From Eucalyptus grandis (Eukaryota; Streptophyta; Magnoliopsida; Myrtales; Myrtaceae), in NCBI RefSeq assembly GCF_016545825.1, contig NC_052612.1, positions 52,125,738-52,189,737 on the forward strand: a stretch of DNA of 64,000 nucleotides. The letters are read 5' to 3'. Of the stretch, positions 1-15,153 are shown one piece after another. The position numbers and the translations under genes are program-made. The notes beneath the pieces were generated by a model. The model made no database searches. It saw only the letters and a list, made by a program, of their open reading frames with translations, and was not told the origin of the DNA. Position 1 is the first letter of the stretch. Every line of letters begins with the position of its first letter.

Positions 1-614
1 TTTTCCCCTGATAGAACACCACCAACCCCTTCACAATTCACTATAGCACTTAGTCAGCTTTTAAGGGCATGAATCTTTTGGGACTTTGTGCGACGAGAAC
101 AGTGTTTTGAGTCCTGCGTTTATTCTGGATCTCACTTATCGCATCTCGTCCCTAACGTCAACGCATACACTCATTGCCTCCCATCCCATTCACGAAAAAC
201 ATATCTTGGTTAGGTTGACATGTATGGATTCTGTACGGTGAGGTCTGTCCTCTCATCGGGCGGTGGAAAAGTGTTCCTTTTTTCACGTGTAAGCGCTCTC
301 AGCTAGCTAGTCCCATAGAAGAGGTGCACTCGGGACGGTGAAAGCTGCTGTAAATTGGTTCCGTTTGCACCCGCTAAATTCGTCTATCTTCAATTAGATT
401 CATCGTTTCTCACGCTGTCAATTATTGATCATTTTTCGGCGGAAAGGATTGGTAATGTATCCGTTCGACGCGTCGAAAGATCGACTCTGTCTTGGCCACA
501 ATCAACCAAGAGAAGATCCATTTAGATAGCAGGAAGAACAATACTCCTATACCCATCCCACCCAGTAATAATCTCGTAAGTACATAAGAAAATAAGTCAA
601 TACTAGCGAATCCC
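1..614. other. Intergenic, 3' side of the PXY-like gene
   Basis: No reading frame or repeat that I recognise. It is presumably 3' UTR and downstream DNA of the minus-strand receptor kinase gene that ends at 615. Confidence 0.5.
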
Positions 615-3600
615 TTAAGATTTTTTAGTCAGAGGAACACTATCGTCACCACTCATGTCGTCGAGCAATTTTCTCTTAGGACGTGCTTCTTGCAGCATTA
701 GCACCACGTCCCTCATGGAAGGTCGGTCAGCCGGGCTCGCAGCTGTGCAGAGCAGAGCAACCCTGAGCAACTCCAACATTTCCTCCCTGACTGGCGCACA
801 AGATGCCCCAGTGTTCTTGTCCAAAACATCGCGAATCCCGTCCTTACTCTTGATCTTGAGCCTCACCCAATCCACAATGCTATTCCCTTCACCGAATTCA
901 CGATCCACGGACCGTTTCCCGCTCAGCATCTCCATTAACACTACTCCATAGCTGTAAATATCACTCTTCTCGTCGACTTGGAGCGTGTATGCATATTCTG
1001 TGTAAAATATCAATCAACATTTAGACTTGATATTCGAACTAACATATAGAGTCAGCATACATTACATGGTACAGTGCACGAGGAACTACACTTTAATCCT
1101 GAAAAAAGAAACGACGAGCTGATTCTGGAATTAGAACATCGGCATAATCGAATGTACCTGGTGCTATGTAGCCATAGGATCCTGCAATGACCGACATGGA
1201 CTCGTCGCTCTGTATCAACTTTGCCACCCCGAAATCCGCCACTCTGGCCTCCATCTCGGCATCTAGTAGTATGTTGCTCGGCTTGAGGTCACGGTGCACG
1301 ATCACCGGGTTGCAGTCGTGGTGCAGATAACAGATCCCCTGAGCCACGCCCAGCGCTATCTTGTACCGCGTCACCCAACTGGTCACCAGGTTGAGGTCCT
1401 TGTTCTTACCGTGCAACAGATCGTCCAGGTTTCCGTTGGGCATGTACTCGTAGAGGAGCATGGTGCACTCCCGATTGCTGCAACACCCCAGTAGCCTCAC
1501 AATGTTACGGTGCCTCACGTTCCCGAGCACCTCCACCTCGGCCAGGACCCCTCGCCGCTTTCTCATGTGCTCCTTGGGCTTGCCCCACAACTTCTTCACC
1601 GCTATGATGTCGCCGCCCGGCATCTCGGCCCTGTACACCGTCCCGGTCGATCCCATCCCTATGATCTTATTGCTCATCGACAGGCACTCCACCACGTCCT
1701 CCGCCGTGAAGTTGAGCCTCTGGAACGCAGTCAATTTCCACGGGCCGACCCCTTGGCGCTCGATGAACCGATGACTATAGGTGGCATGGAAGCACCTAGT
1801 GCCAGCAATCAACACCACCAGGCCTACCCCGAACGCGGCCGCCATGATCCACACTATGGCGCCCGCCGTCCGCCTCGGCTGTTGCTGACCCGCCTCAGAG
1901 TCATCCATGCCGGACGCGTCAGCGCCGCGGCCGCCGCCGCACGGCTTTGCCAACACGCCCCCGCAGAGACCGTCATTACCAATGAACGAAGAAGGGTGCA
2001 AATTCCTGAATATAGTGCTAGAAGAAGGTATAGGGCCGGTGAGCGAGTTAAAGGACACGTTGAAACTCTCCAAGGTGGTACAGTTATCGAAATTGGACGG
2101 AATCGAGCCGGTCAAGAAATTGCGCGACAGGTCGACGTCGGTGATCATAGGAAGCGTCGATATTTCCCACGGAATGATGCCCGCGAGCGAGTTTCGGCTC
2201 AAATTCAGGTACAGAAGCTTCTCGCAGTGGCCAATGTCCCACGGGATGCTGCCGTTCAGCGAGTTGTCGGCCAATTCGATCTTGTAGAGGCTCTTGCACC
2301 CGATGAAATCTGGGATTTTGCCGAGGAGTTTGGACGAGCTGGCGGAGAAAATCTGCAGGTTCGGAGCTTTCCATATGTTGTCGGGCAATTTGGTCCCGAA
2401 TGAGTTCCCCGAGACGTTCAAGTACTGGAGCGCCACCCCGTTTCCGAGATCGTCCGGGATTTCGCCGCTGAAGAAGTTGTTGCTCAAATCTGCGAATGTC
2501 AGGTTAGGCAAGAGCCCGAAGCCGCGCGGGATCGAGCCGTTGAGCATGTTGTCCTGCATTCGGAGCCGGTAGAGGGAAGTGCAGTTGGCCAGCGACGGTG
2601 GGATCGCGCCGACGAGCCGGTTCGAGAAAAGGAGCAGCTTTATCAGCTTGTTCCCGAGGCAAAGATTTGGCGGGATTGGCCCCGTGAAAGAGTTCGACGA
2701 CACGTCGAGCTTCGTCAGCTTGGCGTTTGATCCGAGCCCTTGGGGCAGGATTCCGGTGAGGGAGTTGTTCCAGAGCTGGAGCGTCTCCAGCAGTGGAAGC
2801 ACGCCAAGTGTTTGTGGTACTTCCCCGCTGAGGTTGTTTTTCATCAAACCCAAGGTGGCGAGCTGTTTCAACGACCCCAGCCCTTCGGGTATCGTCCCCG
2901 ACAGTTGATTGTCGGACAAGTCGAGAGCTTGGAGCGCTTCCAAGCTCGAGAAACTCCGCGAGATTTGGCCGGTCAACCGGTTGCCAAAGAGGAATAAAGT
3001 CTCCAGCTTTGTCACGTTACCGAGCTCTTGCGGAAGCGAACCGGAAAGGTTGGCAGCTGAGATGTCCAAGTACCTGAGATTCGATAAAAGCGCAAGTTCA
3101 CTCGGGATACCGCCGTAATATTGATTGTATCCGATTTCCAAGCGCTCAAGCTGTGCCAATGATCCTAATTCGGGTGGTATGGGACCTTCTAAAACGTTCC
3201 CATGCAAGAACAGAGACTTAAGTCGCGGAAAGTTGCCGTAGTCGGAGGGAATCTCTCCTTCGAAGTAGCTTCCACCCAAATTCAGATACTCGAGATACTG
3301 AAGACTTACTAATTCTTGAGGGAGGGGACCCGTGAAGCTGTTGCTGTAGGCATTAAAGGCTCTCAGGAGTTTAAGCTTTGATATGCCCATTGGGAATGTT
3401 GAGTTGAAGTTGTTGTGGTTGATGTCAAGCGTCTTGAGCTCAGTCAATTCAAAAATGGCTGGCTGGAGAATCCCATCAAAGGCATTCCCACTCAGATTCA
3501 AGTGCAGTAAGCTCGTCAAGTACCGGATTTCCGCCGGAATTGCACCGGAGAGGTTGCGGCGAGAGAGGTTGAGAGAAGTGATTTGGGATGTTTGTAGGTT

Positions 3601-3825
3601 GCATTTGACGCCAGACCAGGAACACCATGCGGGGTTCTGGAGAGTAGGGTTGGAGAAGGTTGGCGTGGGGTCCCAGTCATGGAAGGTAGAGTGAGGATCT
3701 CTGAGGGAGGATTTGAGGGAGAGGAGGGAGATGAGTGGCAGAGGGAGAGAAGCAGGTGACACTGCGGATAATCTGAGCAAGAAGAATGAGAACGAGAGAA
3801 ACGAAAGAAGGGAAGAATGTTTCAT
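615..3825 (-). CDS. PXY: TDR/PXY-type LRR receptor-like kinase (TDIF/CLE41-44 receptor), 2 exons
   Basis: Coding exons are 3825-1158 and 997-615, with a 160-bp GT-AG intron in phase 1, giving 1016 residues. The protein starts with a hydrophobic signal peptide. Next come the LRR N-cap with a paired-cysteine WCSWSGVKC motif, about 20 leucine-rich repeats and a membrane span at about 653-675. The kinase domain has a glycine loop GMGSTG (about 723-728), the VKK lysine (about 744), HRDLKPSN (about 844) and DFG (864-866). Phrases such as GGSYFEGEIP, NIWKAPNLQIFSAS and GPWKLTAFQRLNFTAEDVVE match Arabidopsis PXY as I remember it, including the intron between GYIAP and EYAYT. In the family this plasma-membrane receptor binds TDIF (CLE41/44) and keeps vascular cambium dividing. 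The RD kinase residues are intact, so it should be active. It could be a PXL paralogue, but the similarity favours PXY. The C-terminal tail is shorter than in Arabidopsis (1041 residues). Confidence 0.93.
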
Positions 3826-4400
3826 GGTTCCTAGGGAAGTGGAGAGAGATGGGTTGAGAGGTGAATGGTGCCGAGAGCAGAAAATTTAAGGGAAGGGAGG
3901 TTTTGAATTTGATGATGATGATGTGAAATGCTTTTTGGGAGTGCTGGGTGCAGAGGGTGTTTCATCATGATGATGATTATAGCTTTCAGTGGGTTGGAAG
4001 AAAGGGTCGGAAAACTGCTACCGACTAATGCTTAATTCTACCGTGTCATCTACTTGCTTTGCTCTGCTTTGGTCCCTTTATTTCGTAACTCATTCCCTTT
4101 CCCTCTCTTCTTTCCCTTTCATTCCTTCTTCACTTATTTCGCTTTTCCTTTTCTTTTCTTTTTTTTCTCCTTTTAACTTCTGGAAATTCTTTTGCTTCAC
4201 TTTCAACATTCCTTGTTCCTTTAACTTTAGCCAAACAAAATTTGCTAAGAATCAAGCATGAATTGCAGACTTACAGTGGCCTCGTTTTCTCACGGGATCC
4301 AAGAAAGTCATCTCTCTCTCTCTCTCTCTCTTGTGGACTGTGCTCGGAAAATGAGGTGAATACATTTCCTGGCATTAAGTGCATGGACAATGTTAGAAAT
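3826..4400 (-). promoter_or_regulatory. Upstream region of the PXY-like gene, with CT microsatellite
   Basis: This is the 5' flank of the minus-strand receptor gene. It is pyrimidine-rich on the plus strand and has a TC dinucleotide run at about 4311-4331. A weak TATA-like CTATAAT lies near 3976-3984 on the minus strand, about 150 bp before the start codon. No transcription start can be fixed from sequence alone. Confidence 0.35.
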
Positions 4401-7400
4401 CGATGTCCGTACCCATGTTTTGTCATACTCTGTTCTGATCATTATCTGTGATGAATGTAAAGGGAGGTGATTGGAGAGCTTTACGCCTGGAGGGCATAGA
4501 GTATGGGCATCTGATGTCTGGACTCAGACGGCAATACATTATTATACTTGACAAATCTGGCATTAGTAGGCATGCGGAACCAAGGAATTCAAAAATTTTG
4601 AAGACCCGAATCATGAGTCATGATTACAATTGTGCGATCAACACCAAAAAACTCATCTTTATGCATCAATCAGCATTTTGGCTCCGTATATTTCACATTT
4701 ACGTGAATACTGGTCATGCAACTAATTTATAGAGTAAAAGCCACGATTTCTCAAGCTACTTCGGACGCCTGGGAAAACCCTCTGTTACGCTTACGCATCA
4801 TAATGCATTGATTATTAGGTTAAGATTGAGAAATGATCATATGCGTGACTGGATGAACTCATCTGACCCAATGTACAATCATTTTGATCCCCATGCTGTG
4901 TAGTGCTGCTTACCTAGTAGTTTCTTTCGAGTAATGAATTTTGTCGGAGGAAAGAATAGGAGTGAATTCCTATGCCAGGCAAGGGTGGGCAACCGGGTCT
5001 GGGGATGGGGTAGTTGGTGTCCATAAAGCCAAGGATATTCCAAAATCTTGTTTCTTTCCCGCAAGTTTGACTTCAATAAAGTTAGGCCATGATGGCACGT
5101 ACTTTGTATCATTAGATGTTCCCGGGAGACATCTTACGATAAAGGGTAGAGCATCAAAGCTTCAAATACGATCACTTTGGCAGACTTCATTGCTCTCATC
5201 ACATACGGTTGCATCTACCCTCTATTCCCCACTTATATGACCAATCATGCCCATAATCGCAGAACAGGCCAGTGCCCAGCACCAGAAAACGGTAAATTAA
5301 ATTCTACATGAATGGTGGTACTTCCAGGGTAGCGCAGATTCATGCTTCATTTGTTGATGTACCAACAGAAGAAACACAGGAGAAGAAGAAGAAGGAAAGT
5401 TGCAGACCTCACTGGGATACGATTGTCAGCCCTTGTATCTATTTTTGTCTCTACTTCGTTTCAAAGAAGTTCCTCCAATGGTTTTGTGTGGGAAAATTAA
5501 TGTCATCGGAAGACAAGGGCAGATCAATAGCGACAATTGGGGGAGAGCGGTTGGAGCCTTTGTGGGGGCCAAAAATGGAACTTCCAAATTTCTAACCTTG
5601 CTTTTCTTTTGGAGCAGAAGGAATAATTGTTAAAGAGACCAGTGGGTGGGCCAGAATGGTGATGGAATAGAATAGGCATGCCCATCCAATCTCACATCCC
5701 GATTAAAATTATTATTTCCACGTCCAGTCATCCATCGTAGTTGTACAGCACCAATTATTTCTTCTTCCATACACGAATTTAGGACGGATGCCGAGGATGA
5801 AGATTGACCGTGACTTCACTCCAAGCTAGTGGAGTACGTGTGCTTTATCATATTTTTATGCGAAGTCTAATGTAAATTTTGCTTGAATTATATGATTAAT
5901 CTGCTAACTGTTTTTGAGGGATGATCTCATTATTAGATGTATCGTGTTTATTTGAGTCAAACGCACTGATACATCGGATCACGTGTTATTCATTTGAGAT
6001 CCACACGATCTAATTATCTTGATATGAATTTAATTTATCGAAAAAATAATTTTTTATAATGACAATAAGGTGGAGGCTGGACCCAGTGATCAACCTTGGT
6101 CTCCTTAATACCCTTCATGCACCAAGAGCAAACCCTGCTCCTACTTTAGCATATCATTCAATTCATCCTGGCACGTGTAAGAACAGGAGAACTACAGATA
6201 GCATAAGCATGCTTCATCAGGCATGGATGGACAATAAAAAAAATAAAAAAAATCAGAGAAGGGGAGAATGATGAGAGTGCTTCTAGCTTGGTGCCTCGCG
6301 TGACGGGCATGACCCTACTACACTCAAAAAGGAATGCACAAAGACACAAAAAAACAGCAATTTAAAGCATTTCGATGGTGGTTGGTCGTAGGCGTGCCTG
6401 CCTGCCTCGGAGCCACTTTGATTTTTATGTCCCGAATTTGCGCCAATGACGTTCATTTCACTTTTTGAGAAGACGGTTTTGTCCCTTTCCATTTGCTCTG
6501 CGTAAAGCCTGCGAATCCCCTCTCATTACCTCAAGGCTTTACCTTGCTTTGGTAACTTGAGCGACCACCAAAAAGAAAAGAAAGAAAGAAGACATGAAAC
6601 GTTTTAGGTATTCATAGTTTTGCTTCCCCTCTTTTCTTCTTTTCTCAAGGAAAAATCTTCCCTGATGGATTCCCTCCTTTGCCGCGGAATGAAATCTGAA
6701 AACTCGAATAGCTAGCTGTTTAGTCAGTTGAGCTTTGGGCCATTTCGATATTGAACGCAAACATCTGTATAATCGAGTATGCGATCATCATGCTTCAACT
6801 CTTATAAATCCGGAACTCAAGTTTAGTATTACTGTGCTCGAATATACTTTCTGAATACTAAGCAATGACCTGATGTTTGCATCCAAGTATAGGAGTTATC
6901 ATTTTGAGAGCCAACACATGCCTTATCATTTATACGGATCTCACTTAGTTGATAACATACTAGGGTTTATCATGTGACAAGACATGATGTATTCAATGAT
7001 AAGTAGACTCTTCACTGAAGCTCCCACAGAGAGCATGGTGACCCTTCGGGTTGGCGCCCATTGGGTCAGCCTGTCTAGCTATAAGGTGTAAGATTGTCAT
7101 GCTTGCATCACATGTTTAGGGTCATTTTGATTTAGGAAAAGGCAAAAGGCAAGTGCGCAGATAAGTTCCATTGGAGTTATTAATCTATGCTGTGAAGGGT
7201 GAGAAAGATCTCATCCCAAGGTCAGTAGAGCTCACTCTCTCGAGGAACTATTTTTGACCTGATGATCTATTTGAGTAAATCTGATGAGTGATGACATTCA
7301 TGGAAACTGGTGAAAGAACTGAGAGGTTGGGAGCTATTATGGGAATATTCCCTTCGAGAAAAAAGGAGTCTTTTAACGAGGGAAAGGCAATCATTCATAT

Positions 7401-10400
7401 GAAAAATGTGGGGAGCGGGAAAGAAAAAAACAAACATTTTTTTGATGAAATAATTGAAATTTTTGCTTAGAATCTTCTACTCGATTTTCTCGCAACATAG
7501 CAGCTGCTGAAAGAGAAAGCACATGAAATATAGAATGATATTGCAGCGTGGAATTCGATTTCTGTTCTATGCAAACGAACTGAAGTGTCCAGATCAAGGT
7601 CATTGTTAGTGGGATCTTTTTCTTTATTGATAGTTCCTCAACATCTCACTTTCCCTTTTTATACGACTTGTTGCATCTTTGTCCGAAATGTACCCACATC
7701 ACTATATGTCTCTGTAGTGGTAAAACCCCAGATAGTGACAGATAATAAGCAACCATTATAAAACGGTCCATGCTAAACAAAGCTAATCACGAGATTACTT
7801 GGTTACTGGCTGTGCATTGTGGCGAAAAAGTTCACACATCTTAGTACCGACACTCGATATATCGCTTGGCCTAGTCTTTGTAGAGCAGGTGGACTGTCAA
7901 TTGCTAGATCAATCCAGGTTTTAATGATAATTTAAAGCTCTTAGCAAAGATAAAGTGAATCTGGCGGAAATGACTCAACGGGTGAAGATATTCATAGTCA
8001 ATTGAAGGTCGCATTACGTCTGTGGACATTGAATCATCCCATGCATGTTAGTGGGAAAAGAGAGAGAGAGAGATACAAGACTGGGATAAAAGTAGAATGA
8101 TGAAGATTTGAAGTTATGTCAAGCAAAGCACGTGAGACCACCATTTCAAGTCAACAAAAATAGTGATATCAACTTTAAGACCCTCTAAATTCAAGCAATC
8201 TGTCGCCTTAATTCCTAGTTAACAAATGATTCAGCTCTCGCTTTCCACCTTCGATGTCAACACGCAATTTGGAATCATGTTGCATCACGAGTCTCAAGTT
8301 GGTGGACCAACCAAAGAGTGAATATAACAACCCCCCGTGGGAGTAATTCTATCCTTGCTCTTCATAGATCCTGAGAAACCGCAATTTTAACAATGGCCAG
8401 AGGTAAACGATCTTTGCTTTATCGGGTTAAAGCGGGGGAAAACGAAAGCAGACAAATAAGAAACCCATGTGAAAGAACAAGCTAGCTAATACCATATTAA
8501 ATTCGAGACGTTCGTTAGGGTGAATTGATTTCGTCTCCTTGGTCTAAAGGAAAGTCAAGGGAGGTGAACGTTTTGATTTGATAAAAGGCCCCATATATTA
8601 TCATTACCAGTCATGAGCTATCATTTTAGTGAGTCATCAGTAAAAGATGCTTTTTAGTTATAACAGAGCGAAGTACTTTACCAAAAAAAAAAAAAAAAAA
8701 ACAGAGCGTAGAGTAGCACTCCAGTTTGTTCTGAAAAGACAGTATGTGACCAACGATTTAAGGCCTTCTAAAGGAAAGTAAAAGGAACGAAATTTTGTTT
8801 TTTTTGGAACCTGCTCCGCTTGCTTTTATGGTGGTTCCATATGAAGCTCATCTAGGTTTCAGAAGCTGATGGAAGAAACAATTCTTGTACCTAGAAAAAA
8901 TTTGGGTTTCACAGCCTCTGAGTTATATTCTTGAAAAGAACATGCATACACAAAACCCAATTCATGCCCGCTTTCTTTTCTCTTTCCTCAACATCACTCA
9001 CTAGTTTAAGCATCAAAGGGCTGATTCAGGACTCGATGTTTCGTCTCACCGGCCGTTCTTCTGTAGCTTATCTCAAGCCGTCTCACTTTATTGGGGGCTT
9101 GGCACGACTTTGATTTTTCACCTCTTTCCTTTGCGAAACACACGACATAGATATGAGATTTGCACAATAATTGTGTAGATGGCATGTGCTGATTTTCGGA
9201 TCTCCTGTTGTAGAACAAAATGACTATCTCATGCATCTTACGATATAGTCGTCAAGACAAAATGCCTACACATTCTTACAAGAGCTGGTATGGCATCTAT
9301 ATGAGAAGCGCATGCAATTCCGTATTGTAACGGAAAAAGACACACCACATGAAATCCCACTCAAGGATTTAGGAATCTCACCTTCTAAGCAAAACTCAAG
9401 ATTTCATCATTTTGCCCTTGAAAGTGGGGAGTCACTTTTGATCTTATTTTCCTTCTGGCTAAGAGAGGAGCACAAAAACCCCTAGTCTCCTCCAAATCAT
9501 GAGTTTCAGCTTCCCTTTTCTCTACTTTTTCCACCAGAAGCTTTCAAAACTCATAATTACCTGCTTCCACTGTTTGAAATTTGTTTTCTACGGCGACGTT
9601 AATGGAGGACAACCGATCACACGCGTTACTCGGTGTCATCATCATTCTTTGTCCTTGTGGCCCTGCCCCTGCCTTCCCTTCCCTCATCTACTCCTAACGG
9701 GGTTGCTATTCCCTCATTTCTCGGTTTGATTTTTCGATTTTTAACTTTAGTTTTGTCAAAGTTTGGAAAAGATTCAGGCCAGTTGTTGCAAGTATAGACG
9801 TTTTATATCTATCTATCTTGAGTAAAAATTGAAGAGCACAAGTTCAAATCCTAGCTAGAGCTTCTGTCTTTCCGTCCCGAACAAACATCAAATTAGGAGC
9901 TCTAAACTAGATTCAAGAACACTTCATAGATGCCTCGAAAATCTGCACAAGAGATTAGACGGTCGCTATCTCTGATTGCTTAACCAACCATCCACTATTT
10001 TTATCAACTTATTACATTCTGATGTTTGGGCTAAGAGCTCAAAATGAAACTAGTGCCCAGTACCTGCATAGTCATTTTCACATAACATTCTCAAGTTGAG
10101 TCCTAAACAAAGCCTTGAAGATTTAAATGTCATTAACCCATAGCAAAACCAGAGCAAAAATCGGGCTTTTGGTTGAAATTCTCTGTTTTGATTTTTCTGG
10201 CAATTTTGTGTTCACTAAGATTTCCACAATGATTTATATTCAAAGGGAAAGAGAAAAGATTCCAACTCATACTCACTTGAATTACATTGGCCATGACAGA
10301 TTTCAGAACCAAACCACAGGGTGATAGACAAAACCTCGGAGAAAAAAAAGAAAAAGCAATAAAACACGCAACCTTTCACCACAAATTTAACCAGCTAAAG

Positions 10401-10564
10401 GACTTGAAGCCATTGACTTTGAAGATTGAGCTTACAAGCAAAAACTCTAATTGTCTGAGTGTCAATCAAACTCCTCTGGTGTCTAGCACAGTATAGAACC
10501 ATACAGCTCAAAACCAAGGATAAAAGTAAATAAGAGTAAGACATCACAAACATGGTCATGAAGA
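4401..10564. other. Intergenic, no recognisable gene
   Basis: Open frames here are short (about 110 codons or fewer), lack splice-compatible neighbours and resemble no family I know. The DNA is AT-rich and apparently single-copy. The only structures seen are a short A-run flanked by an 8-bp direct repeat near 8654-8709 and scattered homopolymers. Confidence 0.5.
8654..8709 (+). repeat. Micro-insertion: A-tract between 8-bp direct repeats
   Basis: The octamer ACAGAGCG occurs just before AAGTACTTTACC plus 19 A residues, and again directly after the A-run. An A-tail bounded by a short direct repeat is the form left by a very short, 5'-truncated target-primed retroinsertion. Chance or slippage is possible at this size. 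Confidence 0.3.
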
Positions 10565-12451
<1,887 letters not shown>

Positions 12452-12540
12452 CGCAGCTCTTCTTCTTCTTCTTCTTCTTCGGGTTTACCTGCCCAGCGAG
12501 AGAGGAGGTCGGCACTCGGCGCAAGAGCGATGGGGCATCT

Positions 12541-12680
12541 CTGATTAGGGTTTTAGCCAGACAAGAATGAGGCGGAATGACTGAATTGCCCCCCCGCGTC
12601 ATGGGCTCGACCATCCTGTCAGCCCTTGTCGCAACAAGGCCCGGTGAGAAATGGACCCGGACTTATTCTTGGGCTTTCCT
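12541..12680 (-). promoter_or_regulatory. eL15 promoter elements: telo-box and site II-like motifs
   Basis: A telo-box (AAACCCTAA read on the minus strand) sits at 12545-12553, about 95 bp before the start codon. TGGGCT site II-type motifs lie at 12602-12607 and 12670-12675. Telo-box plus site II is the known promoter signature of plant ribosomal protein genes expressed in dividing cells. A GAA-rich (TTC on plus) tract at about 12462-12480 lies in the presumed 5' leader. Confidence 0.7.
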
Positions 12681-12839
12681 GTGTTGTCGGATGATCCATC
12701 CGATTTTGGGTCGGGTGGATCGAAGCCCGCGTGAACGAAATGCGGTCCATACCAACCCGCTGATATCAAGAGCGATGCACGAGTTCTGCTAATCCTAATT
12801 AACGTCGCCATGACTTATCTTGCAAATAAAATTTCTCCC

Positions 12840-12960
12840 AATCTTTTAACAACATATTTATGATAAATTTATCTTAAACTAATTTTTTAACTATCAAAAA
12901 ACCTCAAACTAGTACACCGACGATAAATTTACTTTCCATTAAATTTATTGAGTTTGATGA
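12840..12960. repeat. Fragment related to the MITE at 45254-45670
   Basis: It has the phrase 'TCAAAAAACCTCAAACTAG' followed by 'TACACCGACGATAAATTTAC'. This parallels 'TCATGAAAATCCCCAAACTG' and 'GTACACCTGTGACAAATTTA' near 45331-45362. Both look like copies of one family of short terminal-repeat elements; this one is degraded. Confidence 0.45.
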
Positions 12961-12980
12961 CACATAATAATTGGTGAGTG

Positions 12981-13356
12981 TAGGAATGTGCAAAATGGAT
13001 CACTCGAACCAAGAATTGCTTAGACCGAATTGGATCGACAAGTTTGGTCCCATTCGCAGTTCCCAAAAGTGGAACCAATGTTCGGACGATCCAATTCTAA
13101 GAGAGAATCGGACCGGACCAACTAAATATATTTTTTATTTTATTATTTCTTCAAAAAAATTAATAAAATGTGAATTAAACACTATATTGATTTGTTTCAA
13201 GTGATGGGGAAAAAAAGAGCAATAGGGAAAATTGTGAGAAAAAAAGTAATGGGAAAAAATCGTGAAAAAAAAAAATAAGTGAGCAGTTCCTAGTCCTAAA
13301 ATCAATGGTCTGGTCCTTGATTTCGATTTTTGGGGATTGGGAATCGATCACCCCTA
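12981..13356. mobile_element. Small hAT-type non-autonomous element
   Basis: It begins TAGGAATGTG and ends CACCCCTA, whose reverse complement is TAGGGGTG, so the tips form a short inverted repeat. The flanking octamers GGTGAGTG (12973-12980) and GACGAGTG (13357-13364) agree at 6 of 8 positions, like a decayed 8-bp hAT target duplication. The inside has no coding sequence. A related element with TAGGGGT ends lies at 46253-47241. Confidence 0.6.
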
Positions 13357-13364
13357 GACGAGTG

Positions 13365-15150
13365 TATTAGTTTAGAATTTTATCTTTTATTTGTCATAGA
13401 TATACTAATTAATGATATCAATTCAATTTAACAAATAATAATGCAATTTAAATTATCACAAATATAAATTTATGGTCTTTTATGATAAAAAATTATTTGA
13501 GCGTAAATTTGTTGTTAATATATTTGTTTGGGATTTTAATGATTGAAAAAATAATTTTTGGTCAATTTATAATATGTGTTTTAGTTTGCGGTTTTTGAGA
13601 AATTAATTAGTAATTTAATGTACGTGAATGTAAGTGCACTTTACTGTTTACACATTTTGATGCAGAATGCAATGCACCGCTTTTTTTTTTTTTTTAATTA
13701 ACAGTCCGGGTGGCTCGATGGGTTAATTTTCGCGCACCTAATTAAATTCACTTCCTCGATTCCAGGTAATCTGTGTCGAGATTAGAATCGTTTCGGTGGT
13801 CCCGTACTCGATTATATGGAGTAAGAATCAAACCCAAATAGTCCACTTTTCTTTTTAAGTTAAAATAGACCAATCGTTCTACCCCGCGTACAAACCCATT
13901 CGTCGTGCCGTCAAATCACTAGCCCCCTTTGACTCGGCGTAAGCTAGCGTGGTTCGACGCGTGGGAACGTAATCGGGGATTAGATCGGATCAGGACCGGA
14001 CGGGATCGATCGAAGCACTGTCCGTCCCGTCATCGACCAACTAACGTCCCGTTCTCTCTTCAGTTGATCTGATACGACGGGCTGGGGAAAGACAACAATG
14101 ACACATAATTACGAAGACGACATGGGGTATTCGGCGGAACAACCAAAGCGAATCTCAATCAATCAATCGCTCTTTTGCTTGACCCGGATGTAACGATTCT
14201 TCGTGTCCATTGAGGATAAAGACGCGAAATTTGATCGCGATTTACCTTATTTTTAAGTCGCATTCCATAGGTTGTCAAATTCATGTCACGCCCCTCTTTC
14301 GTCGCTTAGCTTGTATTTTCACACGCTAGTTCTGCCCCCCCAAAATTATTATAATAGGACGCAGTTTTCTTGCTTACGGGAAACAAATAATCTAGGAATA
14401 GGACATGTTGTTTTCGCACCCCTTCCTATTCTTTGTATTTGCATATGTCGTCGCTTAGACATTCCTATTCCCATCGCATCGTGGATACAAGGGCAACTGA
14501 ATGCCTTTTTGGGCTTAACAATTTGGAAGATGAATGCCAATCGCTAACGATATGACTTGGAGATTTGTCAATTTTATCAACTTCTTCATAAGAAGGCAAT
14601 TAGAAATGATTTACAATTTTTTAATATCACGGTACTAAATATTATTGAAAAATGGCTAAAATAACTCGAGATGGACGGAATTTTTATATTCGTTATGTTC
14701 GTGCATTGAATAACATATAATGCATTGAAAAATCATGATTTACATAAAATTGAATAGCGATGCATGCATCACTATACAATCATCTCATTATCATCGTTAT
14801 AAGTTCATATTAACTTATAAAGTATGTGCCCTGTGCACAGTTACAACGAATGATCATTGGTTATTCAATTTTAAATTCGTCAATTGTATTGAGCTAATTG
14901 AAGGACTGAGAAGTCACTCTTATGCGTAGAGGCAACCAATTATCTATGTGTACGTTTGTATATTTCTTTGTTTTCTTTATTTCCTTTGATGGCAAATGGA
15001 GATGTGGCGAGATATTCTCCGTCCTAAAGCCCTAAACATATTTGGTATCTCATGGAATTTGAAGGGCATCACCAGATACCCAAAAAAGATGCATTTTGCC
15101 TCATCCACCCCAAATTATTACCAGAAGCGGCCCAAAAGATTAGCCAAGTT
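13365..15150. other. Intergenic, AT-rich, one possible retro-relic
   Basis: No gene is visible. A 16-bp T-run at about 13681-13696 precedes a segment with a tRNA-like 'GGTGGCTCGATGGGTTA', which might be an old SINE, but I could not define ends. The remainder shows no recognisable structure. Confidence 0.4.
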
Positions 15151-15153
15151 TGG

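Noticed and set aside
1510..2403. 297-codon plus-strand frame opposite the receptor kinase
   Set aside because: It is the antisense shadow of the LRR exon; the regular codon pattern of the repeats keeps the opposite strand open. The protein resembles nothing.
4879..5633. Cluster of 77-99 codon frames on both strands
   Set aside because: No family resemblance, no splice partners and no codon bias; judged non-coding.
9840..9870. GTTCAAATCC, a tRNA B-box-like sequence
   Set aside because: There is no A-box at the right distance and no cloverleaf can be formed.
13681..13850. Possible tRNA-derived retroposon beside a T-run
   Set aside because: GGTGGCTCGATGG looks tRNA-like, but I found no convincing B-box, second end or target duplication.
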